From Actinomycetota bacterium (GTDB lineage Bacteria; Actinomycetota; Geothermincolia; Geothermincolales; RBG-13-55-18), in assembly GCA_013178005.1 (NCBI GenBank), contig JABLXL010000039.1, positions 1 to 50,468 on the forward strand: 50,468 bases of DNA. The letters are read 5' to 3'. The position numbers and the translations under genes are program-made. Of this stretch, positions 24,461 to 32,654 are shown piece by piece (the first letter of the stretch is position 1; each line of letters begins with the position of its first letter). The notes below the pieces were generated by a model, which saw nothing but the letters and a program-made list of their open reading frames with translations, ran no database searches and had not been told where the DNA came from.

Positions 24461-25384
24461 TCAAGTACCGCGGTAGTAGTGGATGTTCTTGCGGATCATG
24501 GAGCGGAAGCTCTCCTCGGAGCGCCGGCGTGCCTCCTCCGCCTGCACCTGCTCCGTTATCTCGCTCATGAGCCCTATGAGGCCCGCCACTTTCCCGTTCT
24601 CCTCGTAGGGTCGGCTGGAGGTCTGTATATAACGCAGATTTCCGCCCTTGTCTATGACCCTGAACTCGTATGGCTCCAGGGCTCCACCCAGGGTGCGCCG
24701 GAAACTGCCCGCCACCCCGGGAAGGTCCTCGGGGTGCACGAAGCGCACGAAGGGCTGGCCGACCAGCTCCTCCACCTTGAACCCGCTGATGCGCTCTATG
24801 GCGGGGCTGATATAGACGAGCGTTCCCTCGGTGTCCACGGTGAAGATCACGTGGTTGAGGTTCTCCACCAACAGCCGGTACATCTGCTCCGACTTCTTCA
24901 GCTCCTCCTCCACGCGGCGGAAGGCGGTGATATCCCTTATGTTCACCACGATGCCCTCCACGTAGGGGTCATGGAGCAGGTTGGTGGCGACGGCCTCGGC
25001 CACGAACCAGGAACCGTCCCTGCGTCGCGAGCGGTAGGTCACGCGCTCGACCTTTCCCGGTTCGTCCAGCCCCGTGGTGAACTTCTCCCATAGGCTCTCA
25101 AGGTCATCCTGGTGGACGAAGTCGAAGGGATTCTCGTGCATGAGCTCCTCGGGCTCGTATCCGGTGATACGTTTCGCGGAGGGGCTCACGTAGCGGATGC
25201 TGCCGTCACGGTTCAGTACCAGTATCAGGTCGTGGGCGTTTTCCACCAGTTTGCGGAAGTAATAGCCGTCCTCCTGATGGGGATCCCCCGGCCTGCCGCC
25301 CCGCCCTTCCTCAAGTTCGGCTATGCGCCGGCGCAATTCTTCCAGTTCTTCCTCGATTTTGCCGTCGATCTTTTCAGCTTCCAT
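24461..25384 (-). CDS. Two-PAS sensor protein without an output domain
   Basis: This protein has about 307 residues. A coiled coil (residues 5-30, 'IEEELEELRRRIAELEEG') is followed by two PAS domains with PAC motifs, near 45-165 ('FRKLVENAHDLILVLNRDGSIRYVSPS') and 172-285 ('YRLLVENLNHVIFTVDTEGTLVYISPA'). The sequence then ends abruptly after 'EEARRRSEESFRSMI', which is how a third PAS domain or a kinase linker normally begins. No histidine kinase, GGDEF or other output follows. It may act by protein contact, or be a truncated histidine kinase. The start is uncertain: an upstream Met at 25423 is possible, and neither has a strong ribosome-binding site. It shares domain style with the large kinase at 27843-30737. 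Confidence 0.75.
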   Translation of the reverse strand: MEAEKIDGKIEEELEELRRRIAELEEGRGGRPGDPHQEDGYYFRKLVENAHDLILVLNRDGSIRYVSPSAKRITGYEPEELMHENPFDFVHQDDLESLWEKFTTGLDEPGKVERVTYRSRRRDGSWFVAEAVATNLLHDPYVEGIVVNIRDITAFRRVEEELKKSEQMYRLLVENLNHVIFTVDTEGTLVYISPAIERISGFKVEELVGQPFVRFVHPEDLPGVAGSFRRTLGGALEPYEFRVIDKGGNLRYIQTSSRPYEENGKVAGLIGLMSEITEQVQAEEARRRSEESFRSMIRKNIHYYRGT

Positions 25385-25465
25385 GCCTTTGCTTCCGTTA
25401 AAAGAAGGGCACCCCACCAACATAACTTATATCGGAAGAATCTCCTTTTTCTTAAATGGGGTCGT

Positions 25466-25716
25466 TAAATGGGGTCGTATCTTGACTTTTTCCTCGCTCT
25501 GCTGAGGGAGTCGCGTGGAGGCCGATGCACGCGTACCGCGGGGTGGGGAGGACTAACTTGAATGGGGTCGTATCTTGACTTTTTCCTCGCTCTGCTGAGA
25601 GGGAGGCGCGGAAGCTGACGTACCTCGTCCGTGGGTTGGGGGATGGAAGGCATGTGCGTGAATGGGGTCTGAATGGGGTCGTATCTTGACTTTTTCCTCG
25701 CTCTGCTGAGAGGGAG
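25466..25716. repeat. Three copies of a REP-like 'aatggggtcgtatcttgac' repeat
   Basis: Copies of about 39 bp begin near 25474, 25561 and 25677, each starting aatggggtcgtatcttgac and ending ctcgctctgctgag. Shorter partial starts (taaatggggtcg, aatggggtctg) sit in front of two of them. The last two copies are followed by a shared stretch of about 45 bp. In my recollection similar 'atggggtc..atcttgac' repeats occur beside REP-associated (Y1/RAYT) transposases in many bacteria. No transposase is present here. A minus-strand frame over the repeats is an artefact. Confidence 0.7.
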
Positions 25717-25980
25717 GCGCGGAAGCTGACGTACCTCGTCCGTGGGTTGGGAGAGGACAGACATGTGGGATTGCCCTGGTCCCCTGCCTGGACGAGCCCG
25801 GGGGTGGGTGCGACTTTTTAAATCGCTTCTCCCATGCTCTACGCCTGTCAACACCCCTCCCATCAACATATATGTTTCCTCAAGCAGGGGTGGCACGCCG
25901 CTCGTCACCGGCCATCCGTAAATACTCGCGGTAAACGCTCGCTTCGCACTGATACCGCCCCACATCGCCGCGAGGCTTCC

Positions 25981-27516
25981 TCAATAGAGGGTCACGAAGT
26001 GTGTGGCCGAGGAGCTGTTGCCGGCGTCGTCGGTCACCGTGAGGGTGACGGGTATCATAGCGGGGATGACACTGCTCTCGAAGACGTGGTGCAGGCTGAC
26101 CCCGCTTCGGCCGCAACTCCAGGAATAGGAGACGATATGTCCATCGGGATCGTAACTGGATGAGGCATCGAGGAACACCTGCAGGGGAGACCTTCCTTCC
26201 GCGGGCGAGATGGTGAAGGCGGCCACCGGCGCAGCCCCGGGGACGCTTGTTACGGGAGACGCCGACTCCGGCTTCTCCGATTCGCTGCCCTCGTCTCCCT
26301 TGTCCGTTACATTCACCGCTCCGGGACCCTCAACGACCACCGTCCCCGCGGCGCTTCCATCCTCTTCCCTTATCGCTGTCTCCTGGACATGGCCTGTGGG
26401 AGATGGCGATTCGTCGGGCAAAAGAGCCCTGTGTCTGTCCAGCAGGCCCGCGGACGATCCTTCTATCCAACCCGCCGAGGACCCGCCGGCTGCGCTCCCC
26501 GCGGGAGCCTTCCCCCCTCCTCCCTGCAGAACAAGGAACAGGCCTGATCCCCCCAGAAAGATCAGGCAAAGCACGGTCACGATGGCCAAGGCCACCATCC
26601 TCCTTTTCCTTACACCCTGGGACAAGAATCTCCGCCCTGAAAGTCCGCCGCGGCAGCGCGGTTCGCCACGCCCCTTCGCCCGCGCCGAGACGACCTCGAT
26701 TTCCACCACGTTATCTTGATTGCCATTAACTGCCATGATGGGGGTGCTTTCCCCCACCGATCCCTCCGCTACAGCTACCTCCCCGTCCTCGCCGCCGAAT
26801 TTCCTCAGCAACCCGCGGGCGGACACGCCAACCCGCCCGGCTCCCGTCTCCATGCATTCCCTTGCCAGCTCGGCCGCCTTGGATCCGCCAGGCGAGGAAC
26901 CCTTCTCGCCGGCCTCCTCCAGTAGCCGCCCCACCAGCATCCCCAGGGCGAAAAGATCGGCCTCCGGCCCCGGTTCGACTCCATCCATCACCGCGGGACT
27001 GAAATAATAGAAATCTGGCACGGCGACCTCCTCCAGGAAACGGGCGAAGAACTCTCCCCGCAGGGCGGGGTCCTTGAGGACCACGCGCCCCCTCGGCCGG
27101 TAGAAAACGTTGCGGGGATTGAGGAAGAGGTGCACCAGGCCCGCGGCATGCAACCCTTCCAACGCGCGCAGGATCTCCAGTGAGATCCACAGAATCTCCT
27201 CGCCGGAGAGGGGGCCGCACATGCGCAGGTAGTCCTCCAGCGACAGCTCCCCGAGCTCGGGGAAGGCCATATAGTATCCCGCTTCCTCCTCGAGGAGGCC
27301 CCCTTCCAATGGCATGAGCACGCCGGGGAGCTCGAGTTCCCTGGCCAGGTTGAAGGTCTTCAGGTATTCCAAGGCGATGTCTTCCAGGCCGTCGCTTACC
27401 TTTACCACGGCCCTCTCGCCCAGCAAGGTGTCCTCCACCAGGTGAGTCACGGCGACTCCGTTGCCGCCGCGCGTCCTGAGAAGAGCGAACTTTTCGGCGA
27501 TTATCTCGCCGCCCAT
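25981..27516 (-). CDS. Membrane pseudokinase with an exported PKD domain
   Basis: This protein has 511 residues. Residues 1 to about 260 follow the Ser/Thr protein kinase fold: 'ERAVVKVS' has the beta-3 Lys near 39, and 'LEDYLRMCGPLSGEEILWISLEIL' and 'ALEGLHAAGLVHLFLNPRNV' sit where alpha-E and the catalytic loop belong. HRD is replaced by HLF and DFG by DPA ('VVLKDPALR'), so the catalytic Asp and the Mg-binding motif are both missing and activity is unlikely. A membrane helix ('MVALAIVTVLCLIFLGGSGLFLVL') follows near 310-335, then a Ser/Gly/Pro-rich stretch and a C-terminal PKD domain (from about 425, 'PVAAFTISPAEGRSPLQVFLD', 'DPDGHIVSYSWSCG'). It probably scaffolds or senses across the membrane. 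The ATG at 27516 follows a G-rich ribosome-binding site; a GTG at 27525 is possible. Confidence 0.8.
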   Translation of the reverse strand: MGGEIIAEKFALLRTRGGNGVAVTHLVEDTLLGERAVVKVSDGLEDIALEYLKTFNLARELELPGVLMPLEGGLLEEEAGYYMAFPELGELSLEDYLRMCGPLSGEEILWISLEILRALEGLHAAGLVHLFLNPRNVFYRPRGRVVLKDPALRGEFFARFLEEVAVPDFYYFSPAVMDGVEPGPEADLFALGMLVGRLLEEAGEKGSSPGGSKAAELARECMETGAGRVGVSARGLLRKFGGEDGEVAVAEGSVGESTPIMAVNGNQDNVVEIEVVSARAKGRGEPRCRGGLSGRRFLSQGVRKRRMVALAIVTVLCLIFLGGSGLFLVLQGGGGKAPAGSAAGGSSAGWIEGSSAGLLDRHRALLPDESPSPTGHVQETAIREEDGSAAGTVVVEGPGAVNVTDKGDEGSESEKPESASPVTSVPGAAPVAAFTISPAEGRSPLQVFLDASSSYDPDGHIVSYSWSCGRSGVSLHHVFESSVIPAMIPVTLTVTDDAGNSSSATHFVTLY

Positions 27517-27572
27517 ATGCCCCACCCCCAGGGTTTACGGCATTTGCTCCGACAACGAGCGCAAGCGGCGAT

Positions 27573-27602
27573 ATTTTACACGGAAGGAGAATATAAAGTC
27601 AA
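27573..27602 (-). promoter_or_regulatory. Predicted promoter of the pseudokinase gene
   Basis: A -35 TTGACT (27602-27597), an 18-nt spacer and a -10 TAAAAT (27578-27573) lie about 57 nt from the start codon. Confidence 0.55.
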
Positions 27603-27619
27603 CTTGCTCATGTTGACTT
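27596..27619. promoter_or_regulatory. Inverted repeat overlapping the -35 box
   Basis: AAGTCAAC, 8 nt, GTTGACTT is a perfect 8-bp inverted repeat. It covers the -35 box of the pseudokinase promoter and would suit a dimeric repressor or activator site. No regulator gene is adjacent. Confidence 0.45.
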
Positions 27620-27842
27620 AATTGAATATGTTGGTAAATACCTGGGGACCTGCGAGCGCGGAGAACCCGGAGAGGTTCCGGGTCGATTGCTTTGCCTAAC
27701 CAATTATATCATCTATAGCATCCCCACCGCGGAGGAGTTACCCTAGGCCGCACGGCCAAGCCCGGTCGTCCAAAGACAACATTCCCGCTGCTGGGCGGCT
27801 ATGTTGTAGGGCGCGGACAGGAGATAAAACCTCTCTTGATCT

Positions 27843-30737
27843 TTAGGGCAAGGTGAAGCGGAAAGCTGTGCCGCCCCCGGCGCGGGGCTCGCACCAGATG
27901 CGCCCGCCGTGCGCCTCCACTATCTCCCGGGCGATGTAGAGCCCGAGGCCCATGCCCCCGGTGGTGTGGTGGAGGGCGTCCTCCACCTGGTAAAAACGCT
28001 CGAAGATGAGTTCGCGGTCCTTCTCGGGAACCCCCACCCCGCGGTCGAGCACGGACAACAACGCCAACTCACCCGCATCTCCGATCTCCTCCATGTGGAC
28101 CTCGATGGGGAAGGTGGCCGGGGAATGCGCCACCGCGTTGTCCAGCAGGATCACCAGCACGCGCAGTATCTTCTCGGCGTCCACGAAGCGGGGCGAGCTG
28201 GAGAGCGGGAAGTGCAGCTCGAAGCGGCGGCCCCGGCCCTTATCCTCCATCTCCTTTACCGCGCGCTCGATGATCGGCTCCAGGCGCTGTTCGCCGCGGC
28301 GCACCGAGAAGCGCCCGCGTTCGATGCGCGACACGTCCAGTAACTCCTTGATCAGCATGTCGAGGCGGTCGGCGCCCTCGTCGATGATGTCCAGGTATTC
28401 GCGCTTCTCCTCCTCCCCCAACCTGTCGCCGAACCTGGCCAGGGTGGCAGCGTACCCCTTCATGAGGGTGATGGGGTGCCGCAACTCGTGCGATGCCACG
28501 TCCACGAAGTCCTTCAGACCCAGCTCATGGGATAGCCTCTCCTCCTCCACCGATAGGGCGCGGGCGAGCATGCCCACCAACTCCGTCTCCTCGTGGGTGA
28601 ACGCGCGGGGACGGTGGTCGAACACGCAAAGGGCTCCGGTGGCGCCCGCTTTTCCCTCCACCGGGCAAGCCAGGAAAGAACGGTAACCATGTCTCGCCAC
28701 CAGGTGATCCTGCTCCAAGCCGGGATGGGAGGAGATGTCCTCGACCGCCCAGGGCCCGCGCAGGTCACGGCGCACCACCTCGCCGGCAATGCTCCCCCCC
28801 GCCTCCTCCACCACCGTGAACCCCTCCTCTCCCGGGGCGCTGGAGAGGATGGAGAGCCTCCCGCCGTCCAGGCGGCAGTAGGCCGCAAGGGGGGCCTCCA
28901 CGACATCCCGGCAGCAGGACACGATCTTCTCCATGTTGTCTAAGAGGTCTGCCCCCAGGTTGAGGAAGAGGTGGTTCACCCTCTCCAGCTTGCGGTGGGC
29001 CGCCGCACGGTCGGTGACGTCGCGTATGTTGATGATGATGCCGCGCACCGAGGGATGGGTGAGGCAGTTGCTGGCCGTGACCTCCACCTCCCTGCGGGAG
29101 CCGTCGCCGTGGCGCACCCCGAACTCGAGGTTCAGAACCGCGTCCGGGTCCTCGAGGATCCGTCGGATGGCCTCCATCCCCTTCGGCACATCCTCGTCCA
29201 CAACGTACTCGAATACGCTCTTTCCCAATTCCTCTTCCGGCCTGTAGCCCAGCACCCTCTCCACGGACGGGCTCACGAAGGTTATGGTCCCCACCTCGTC
29301 GATGACCACGATGATGTCGTGGGCCTTCTCTATGAGGGAACGGAAGCGCTCCTCGCTCTCCGCCAGCTCCTCCTCCAGGCGCACGTGGGCGGAAATGTCC
29401 GTGACCGACACCAGCACCGCCGGCCTGCCCTCGTAGACCACGGTCCTGGAGTGAAGCTCCGCCCATCTCGCCTCCCCCGAGGGCGTTATCACGCGGAAGA
29501 CGTAGCTTTCGACCTGGCCCTCCTCCCCGCGCTGCTTGCGGCGGGCCTGCTCGCGCACGAATTCGCGGTCATCGGGATGGATGATCTCCAGGAAGCCGGC
29601 CGGACCCCAGGCAAGCGCCTCCTGGACTGAATAACCGAAGATGTCGGAGGCGGCCTGGTTCACGTACTTGAGCTCGTCGTCCTGGAGGATCATGATCCCC
29701 AACATGGATTGCTCGGAGATGAGGCGGAACTTCTCCTCGCTCTCCCGCAGCGCCTTTTCCGCCATCACACGGTCGGTGACGTCGCGGCTGTGCACCACCG
29801 CGCCCCGCACCGCCGGGTCGTCCAGCAGGTTCCTGCCCACCGCCTCGCATATCCTCCAGGAACCGTCTTTTCCGAGCAAGCGGAAACGCACATGAGCAGT
29901 GTACTCGCGAGAAGCGAGGCCCTCGATTATGGTCGCGGTGATTGCCGGAAGATCATCGGGATGGACGAAATCGAAGACATTCCTCCCCACCAGCTCCTCC
30001 GGGTCGTACCCGAATATCTCGCGCACCGAGGGGCTGACGAACTGGAGGGTGCCGTCGGGCTCCATGACGTTTATCACTCCGTAGGAGTTCTCGATGAGGG
30101 CGCGGTAGTAGCGCTCCCTGCGCTGTAGCTCCTCCTCCGTCTGCCTCCTGCGCTCCACCTCCTCGCGCAACAACTGGTTGGCGCGCTCAAGCTCCCGCGT
30201 GCGCTCCGCCACCAGCTCCTCGAGGTGGAGGCGGTACATGCCGAGGTCCTCCTCGGCCTCCCTGCGCTCGGTGACGTCCCGGCAGACCACCAGCACCAGG
30301 CGTTCCCCGTCCTCGCCGGCGATTCCCTTCCCCGCGCCATCCAGCACCCGCCAGCGACCGTCATTCCTGCGGAAGCGCACCTCCAGCGAGATGGGCGTCT
30401 CGGGATCGACGACCAACCTTTCGAACGCCTCCCTGACCCGCTCCAGGTCCAGTGGGTGCACCAGCTCCAGTGCGCTTCTCCCCAGCATCTCCTCCGCGTC
30501 GTATCCGAGAATGCGCTGAACGGATGGGCTGTGGTACTGCACGATCCCTGAAGCGTCCATGATGCTCACGAGGTCGGTGGTGTTCTCGATGATGGAGCGG
30601 AAATAGCGTTCGCTTAAGCGCAGGGCTCGTTCCACCCTCTCCTTCCTGGACCGCGCTTCCTCCAGCTCGGCCACCCGCCGGGACAGGAGATTCACATCCG
30701 TCTCCGGTGCGCCTTCAAAGCTCATTTTTTCGTGCAA
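27843..30737 (-). CDS. Multi-PAS/GAF sensor histidine kinase
   Basis: This protein has about 964 residues and no membrane helices, so it is a cytoplasmic sensor. An N-terminal coiled coil is followed by four PAS/PAC modules (approximately 35-145, 205-320, 325-445 and 450-570), with a second coiled coil ('LHLEELVAERTRELERANQLL') between the first and second. A GAF domain lies at about 585-720. The dimerisation helix has 'DVASHELRHPITLMKGY', with the phospho-acceptor His. The ATPase domain has 'VLLDNAVAHSP' (N box), 'VLDRGVGVPEKD' (G1) and 'GGMGLGLYIAREIVEAHGG' (G2). All catalytic motifs look intact. The TTG at 30737 is favoured because AGGAGG lies six bases upstream; ATGs at 30761 and 30725 are alternatives. 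No response regulator is adjacent; an orphan receiver protein lies at 49697-50095. Confidence 0.93.
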   Translation of the reverse strand: MHEKMSFEGAPETDVNLLSRRVAELEEARSRKERVERALRLSERYFRSIIENTTDLVSIMDASGIVQYHSPSVQRILGYDAEEMLGRSALELVHPLDLERVREAFERLVVDPETPISLEVRFRRNDGRWRVLDGAGKGIAGEDGERLVLVVCRDVTERREAEEDLGMYRLHLEELVAERTRELERANQLLREEVERRRQTEEELQRRERYYRALIENSYGVINVMEPDGTLQFVSPSVREIFGYDPEELVGRNVFDFVHPDDLPAITATIIEGLASREYTAHVRFRLLGKDGSWRICEAVGRNLLDDPAVRGAVVHSRDVTDRVMAEKALRESEEKFRLISEQSMLGIMILQDDELKYVNQAASDIFGYSVQEALAWGPAGFLEIIHPDDREFVREQARRKQRGEEGQVESYVFRVITPSGEARWAELHSRTVVYEGRPAVLVSVTDISAHVRLEEELAESEERFRSLIEKAHDIIVVIDEVGTITFVSPSVERVLGYRPEEELGKSVFEYVVDEDVPKGMEAIRRILEDPDAVLNLEFGVRHGDGSRREVEVTASNCLTHPSVRGIIINIRDVTDRAAAHRKLERVNHLFLNLGADLLDNMEKIVSCCRDVVEAPLAAYCRLDGGRLSILSSAPGEEGFTVVEEAGGSIAGEVVRRDLRGPWAVEDISSHPGLEQDHLVARHGYRSFLACPVEGKAGATGALCVFDHRPRAFTHEETELVGMLARALSVEEERLSHELGLKDFVDVASHELRHPITLMKGYAATLARFGDRLGEEEKREYLDIIDEGADRLDMLIKELLDVSRIERGRFSVRRGEQRLEPIIERAVKEMEDKGRGRRFELHFPLSSSPRFVDAEKILRVLVILLDNAVAHSPATFPIEVHMEEIGDAGELALLSVLDRGVGVPEKDRELIFERFYQVEDALHHTTGGMGLGLYIAREIVEAHGGRIWCEPRAGGGTAFRFTLP

Positions 30738-31112
30738 TCCGGTCCTCCTCGTCCGCCTCATATCATAAATCGGTCAGGTGGGGCTTTTCCTTCATCCCGG
30801 ATTTCAGCAGCCACAACCCGCCACCTGGGGGATATCGCTTACCGCGCTTATGCTCCTCAGCACCGGGGAACGGTGCGGCAGCCAAAGAAGCTGGCAATGA
30901 TTTCACCGGTGCATTGAAATGGCGCCTTGTCATTGGCAGCGGGGAACGGTGTGGCAGCGCAGCCCCTCCCCACCGCCCCCCGCGCGGCGGCTCCCGCTCC
31001 CCCTGTCGGAAAACGCCCGGCATGGTTATGATGATTGCGTGGGCGTGGACGCAATGCGGTCACTGCCCCAACTAGGAATACCCGGAGCTGGTGGCGGATA
31101 TGATATGCGGGG
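30738..31112. other. Divergent intergenic region with a short direct repeat
   Basis: An 18-bp sequence (ggggaacggtg.ggcagc) occurs at 30865-30882 and 30941-30958, offset 76 bp with one mismatch. Between the copies lies a loose inverted repeat (ATTTCA...TGAAAT). No gene is seen. The region must hold promoters for both flanking genes, but no consensus box is clear. Confidence 0.5.
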
Positions 31113-32345
31113 GTGGTTAAGGCGGATTCCTGCGATCGCTGCGGAGGCGAGCTGGTGGAAGGGGCGGCTTTCTGCCATGCCTGCGGGGAGCCGTCTCCAG
31201 GAACCGCGGCGGAGGTTAGCGCCTCCGCGCCCCTTCCACCCCCTCCCACCTGCCCGTTTCCGCCGGCTGCTTCGTTCCCGATTCCCCCTCACGCGCAGCC
31301 GGCCGCGCCGCAGTCCAGCTCGAGGGTTAGCGGTTGGGCGGTGGCGTCGCTGGTGTTCGGCATACTCTCGTTCATGTGTCTGCCCTTGCTGGGCGGGATC
31401 CTCGCCGTCGCCTTCGCCCTGGTCGCCAGGTCGCGCAAGGAGAAAGTCAGGGGGGGCGGCCTGGCCACCGCGGGCCTGTCGCTGGGCATCGTGAACCTTG
31501 CCGTCATGCTGCTGCTTGCCGGCCTCGTCGTCCCCCTGTCCATCCATTTTCTGGGAAAAACCCGCACGGTCACCAGGACGGTGGCCCCACAGGGAGCGGA
31601 GCGCGCGGTGGTGGAACTGAGGGTGCGCTCGGGGAAGGCGACGGTGGAAGGCGGCGCGGAGGGGCTTTTCGAGGGGACCTTCACCTTCAACGTAAAGGAC
31701 TGGGAGCCGCGCTTGGACTACGCGGTGCGAGGCGGGGAAGGCAGGCTCTCGGCGGCCCAGGGCGGCGACTGGTGGGCGCCGGCCTTCTGGTTCGTCCGCA
31801 ACGACTGGCTGGTGCGCCTCTCAGACGAAGTGCCCGTAGACCTGTCCGCCGAGCTATCGAGCGCGAGCGCGGTGTTCCGCCTGGGAAGCCTTTCCCTGCG
31901 TTCGCTGGAGGTTGAATCCGGGAGCGGCGGCGTCGAGGTGGACCTCTCCGGGAAGATGTCCCAACTGGGACGCATCGACCTGAGCCAGGGGAGCGGAGAA
32001 CTGAGCCTGAGCCTGCGCGGCGAGTACTCGAACTACGTCCAGATGGACGTGGAGAACGCCAGCGGGCGCACCGAGATAGACCTGAGGGGACGTTGGGAAG
32101 GGGGCCTGGGCGGTTATATCAAATGCGGCTCCGGTGACGTGTCCCTTTTCCTTCCTGAGGAGGTAGGAGTGCGCGTGAGGGTGCGCTCTGGATCGGGACG
32201 GCTCCGCGCTGAAGGCATGACGCTCGATTCGAGCGACCAGGACGGCATGGTCTACGTGAACGCCGCCTTTCGCGAATCGCCGGTCACCCTGCAGGTGGAT
32301 CTGGAATGCCACAGCGGTGACATCACCCTTGCAGCCGGGGAATAG
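31113..32345 (+). CDS. Zinc-ribbon membrane protein with LiaF/'toast-rack'-like beta domain
   Basis: This protein has 410 residues. An N-terminal zinc ribbon has Cys7, Cys10, Cys21 and Cys24 ('CDRCGGELVEGAAFCHAC'). A Pro-rich linker leads to two membrane helices (about 73-105 and 118-145) in the DUF4190 style ('GWAVASLVFGILSFMCLPLLGG', 'AGLSLGIVNLAVMLLLAGL'). The remaining 250 residues form a regular beta-rich domain ('VPVDLSAELSSASAVFRLGSL', 'VDLSGKMSQLGRIDLSQGSGE', 'CGSGDVSLFLPEEVGVRVRV'), resembling the LiaF/toast-rack solenoid used in envelope stress sensing. It starts at a GTG with a poor ribosome-binding site, so a different start is possible. It is monocistronic on the plus strand. The function is unknown; a cell-envelope sensor is the best guess. 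Confidence 0.8.
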   Translation: MVKADSCDRCGGELVEGAAFCHACGEPSPGTAAEVSASAPLPPPPTCPFPPAASFPIPPHAQPAAPQSSSRVSGWAVASLVFGILSFMCLPLLGGILAVAFALVARSRKEKVRGGGLATAGLSLGIVNLAVMLLLAGLVVPLSIHFLGKTRTVTRTVAPQGAERAVVELRVRSGKATVEGGAEGLFEGTFTFNVKDWEPRLDYAVRGGEGRLSAAQGGDWWAPAFWFVRNDWLVRLSDEVPVDLSAELSSASAVFRLGSLSLRSLEVESGSGGVEVDLSGKMSQLGRIDLSQGSGELSLSLRGEYSNYVQMDVENASGRTEIDLRGRWEGGLGGYIKCGSGDVSLFLPEEVGVRVRVRSGSGRLRAEGMTLDSSDQDGMVYVNAAFRESPVTLQVDLECHSGDITLAAGE

Positions 32346-32654
32346 GTAAAACCACCAGCCTCTCCCGTTAACGGCTTGGGCTTGCGATCCTGCGCCGGTT
32401 TGCCCTGTAGATAAGAGGAAAGAGCTGTTGGTTGCATGTATTTCCCGTGTCGGGAGAAATCAGTGCCCTTCTGCCCCTTAAGTCCAGGGGATCGGAAAAA
32501 AGTGCTCACCGGCGTTCGGTCTCCGATACGGTCAGCGAGGAAAAGAACCCGGCGAATAGATGTAGTCGCCGTTCCGGCGCTCGTCCGGCAACAAGTTACC
32601 AGCACCGTCGTCAGGGAAAGAAACGGTTAAGCCTACACCGCCACCGCGGCTAGG
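32346..32654. other. Intergenic gap between convergent genes
   Basis: No gene is seen between the toast-rack protein (plus) and the FTR-rubredoxin gene (minus). A T-rich stretch near 32495 and short GC palindromes are present, but no clear intrinsic terminator. Confidence 0.35.

Noticed and set aside
24461-24463. TGA at the end of the PAS gene as another selenocysteine codon
   Set aside because: The frame after it reads Gly/Ala/Pro-rich non-protein sequence and stops after about 15 codons, with no SECIS hairpin.
25465-25965. 166-residue frame with 'RARKKSRYDPI' repeated three times
   Set aside because: It is a by-product of the REP-like DNA repeats, with no ribosome-binding site and poor composition.
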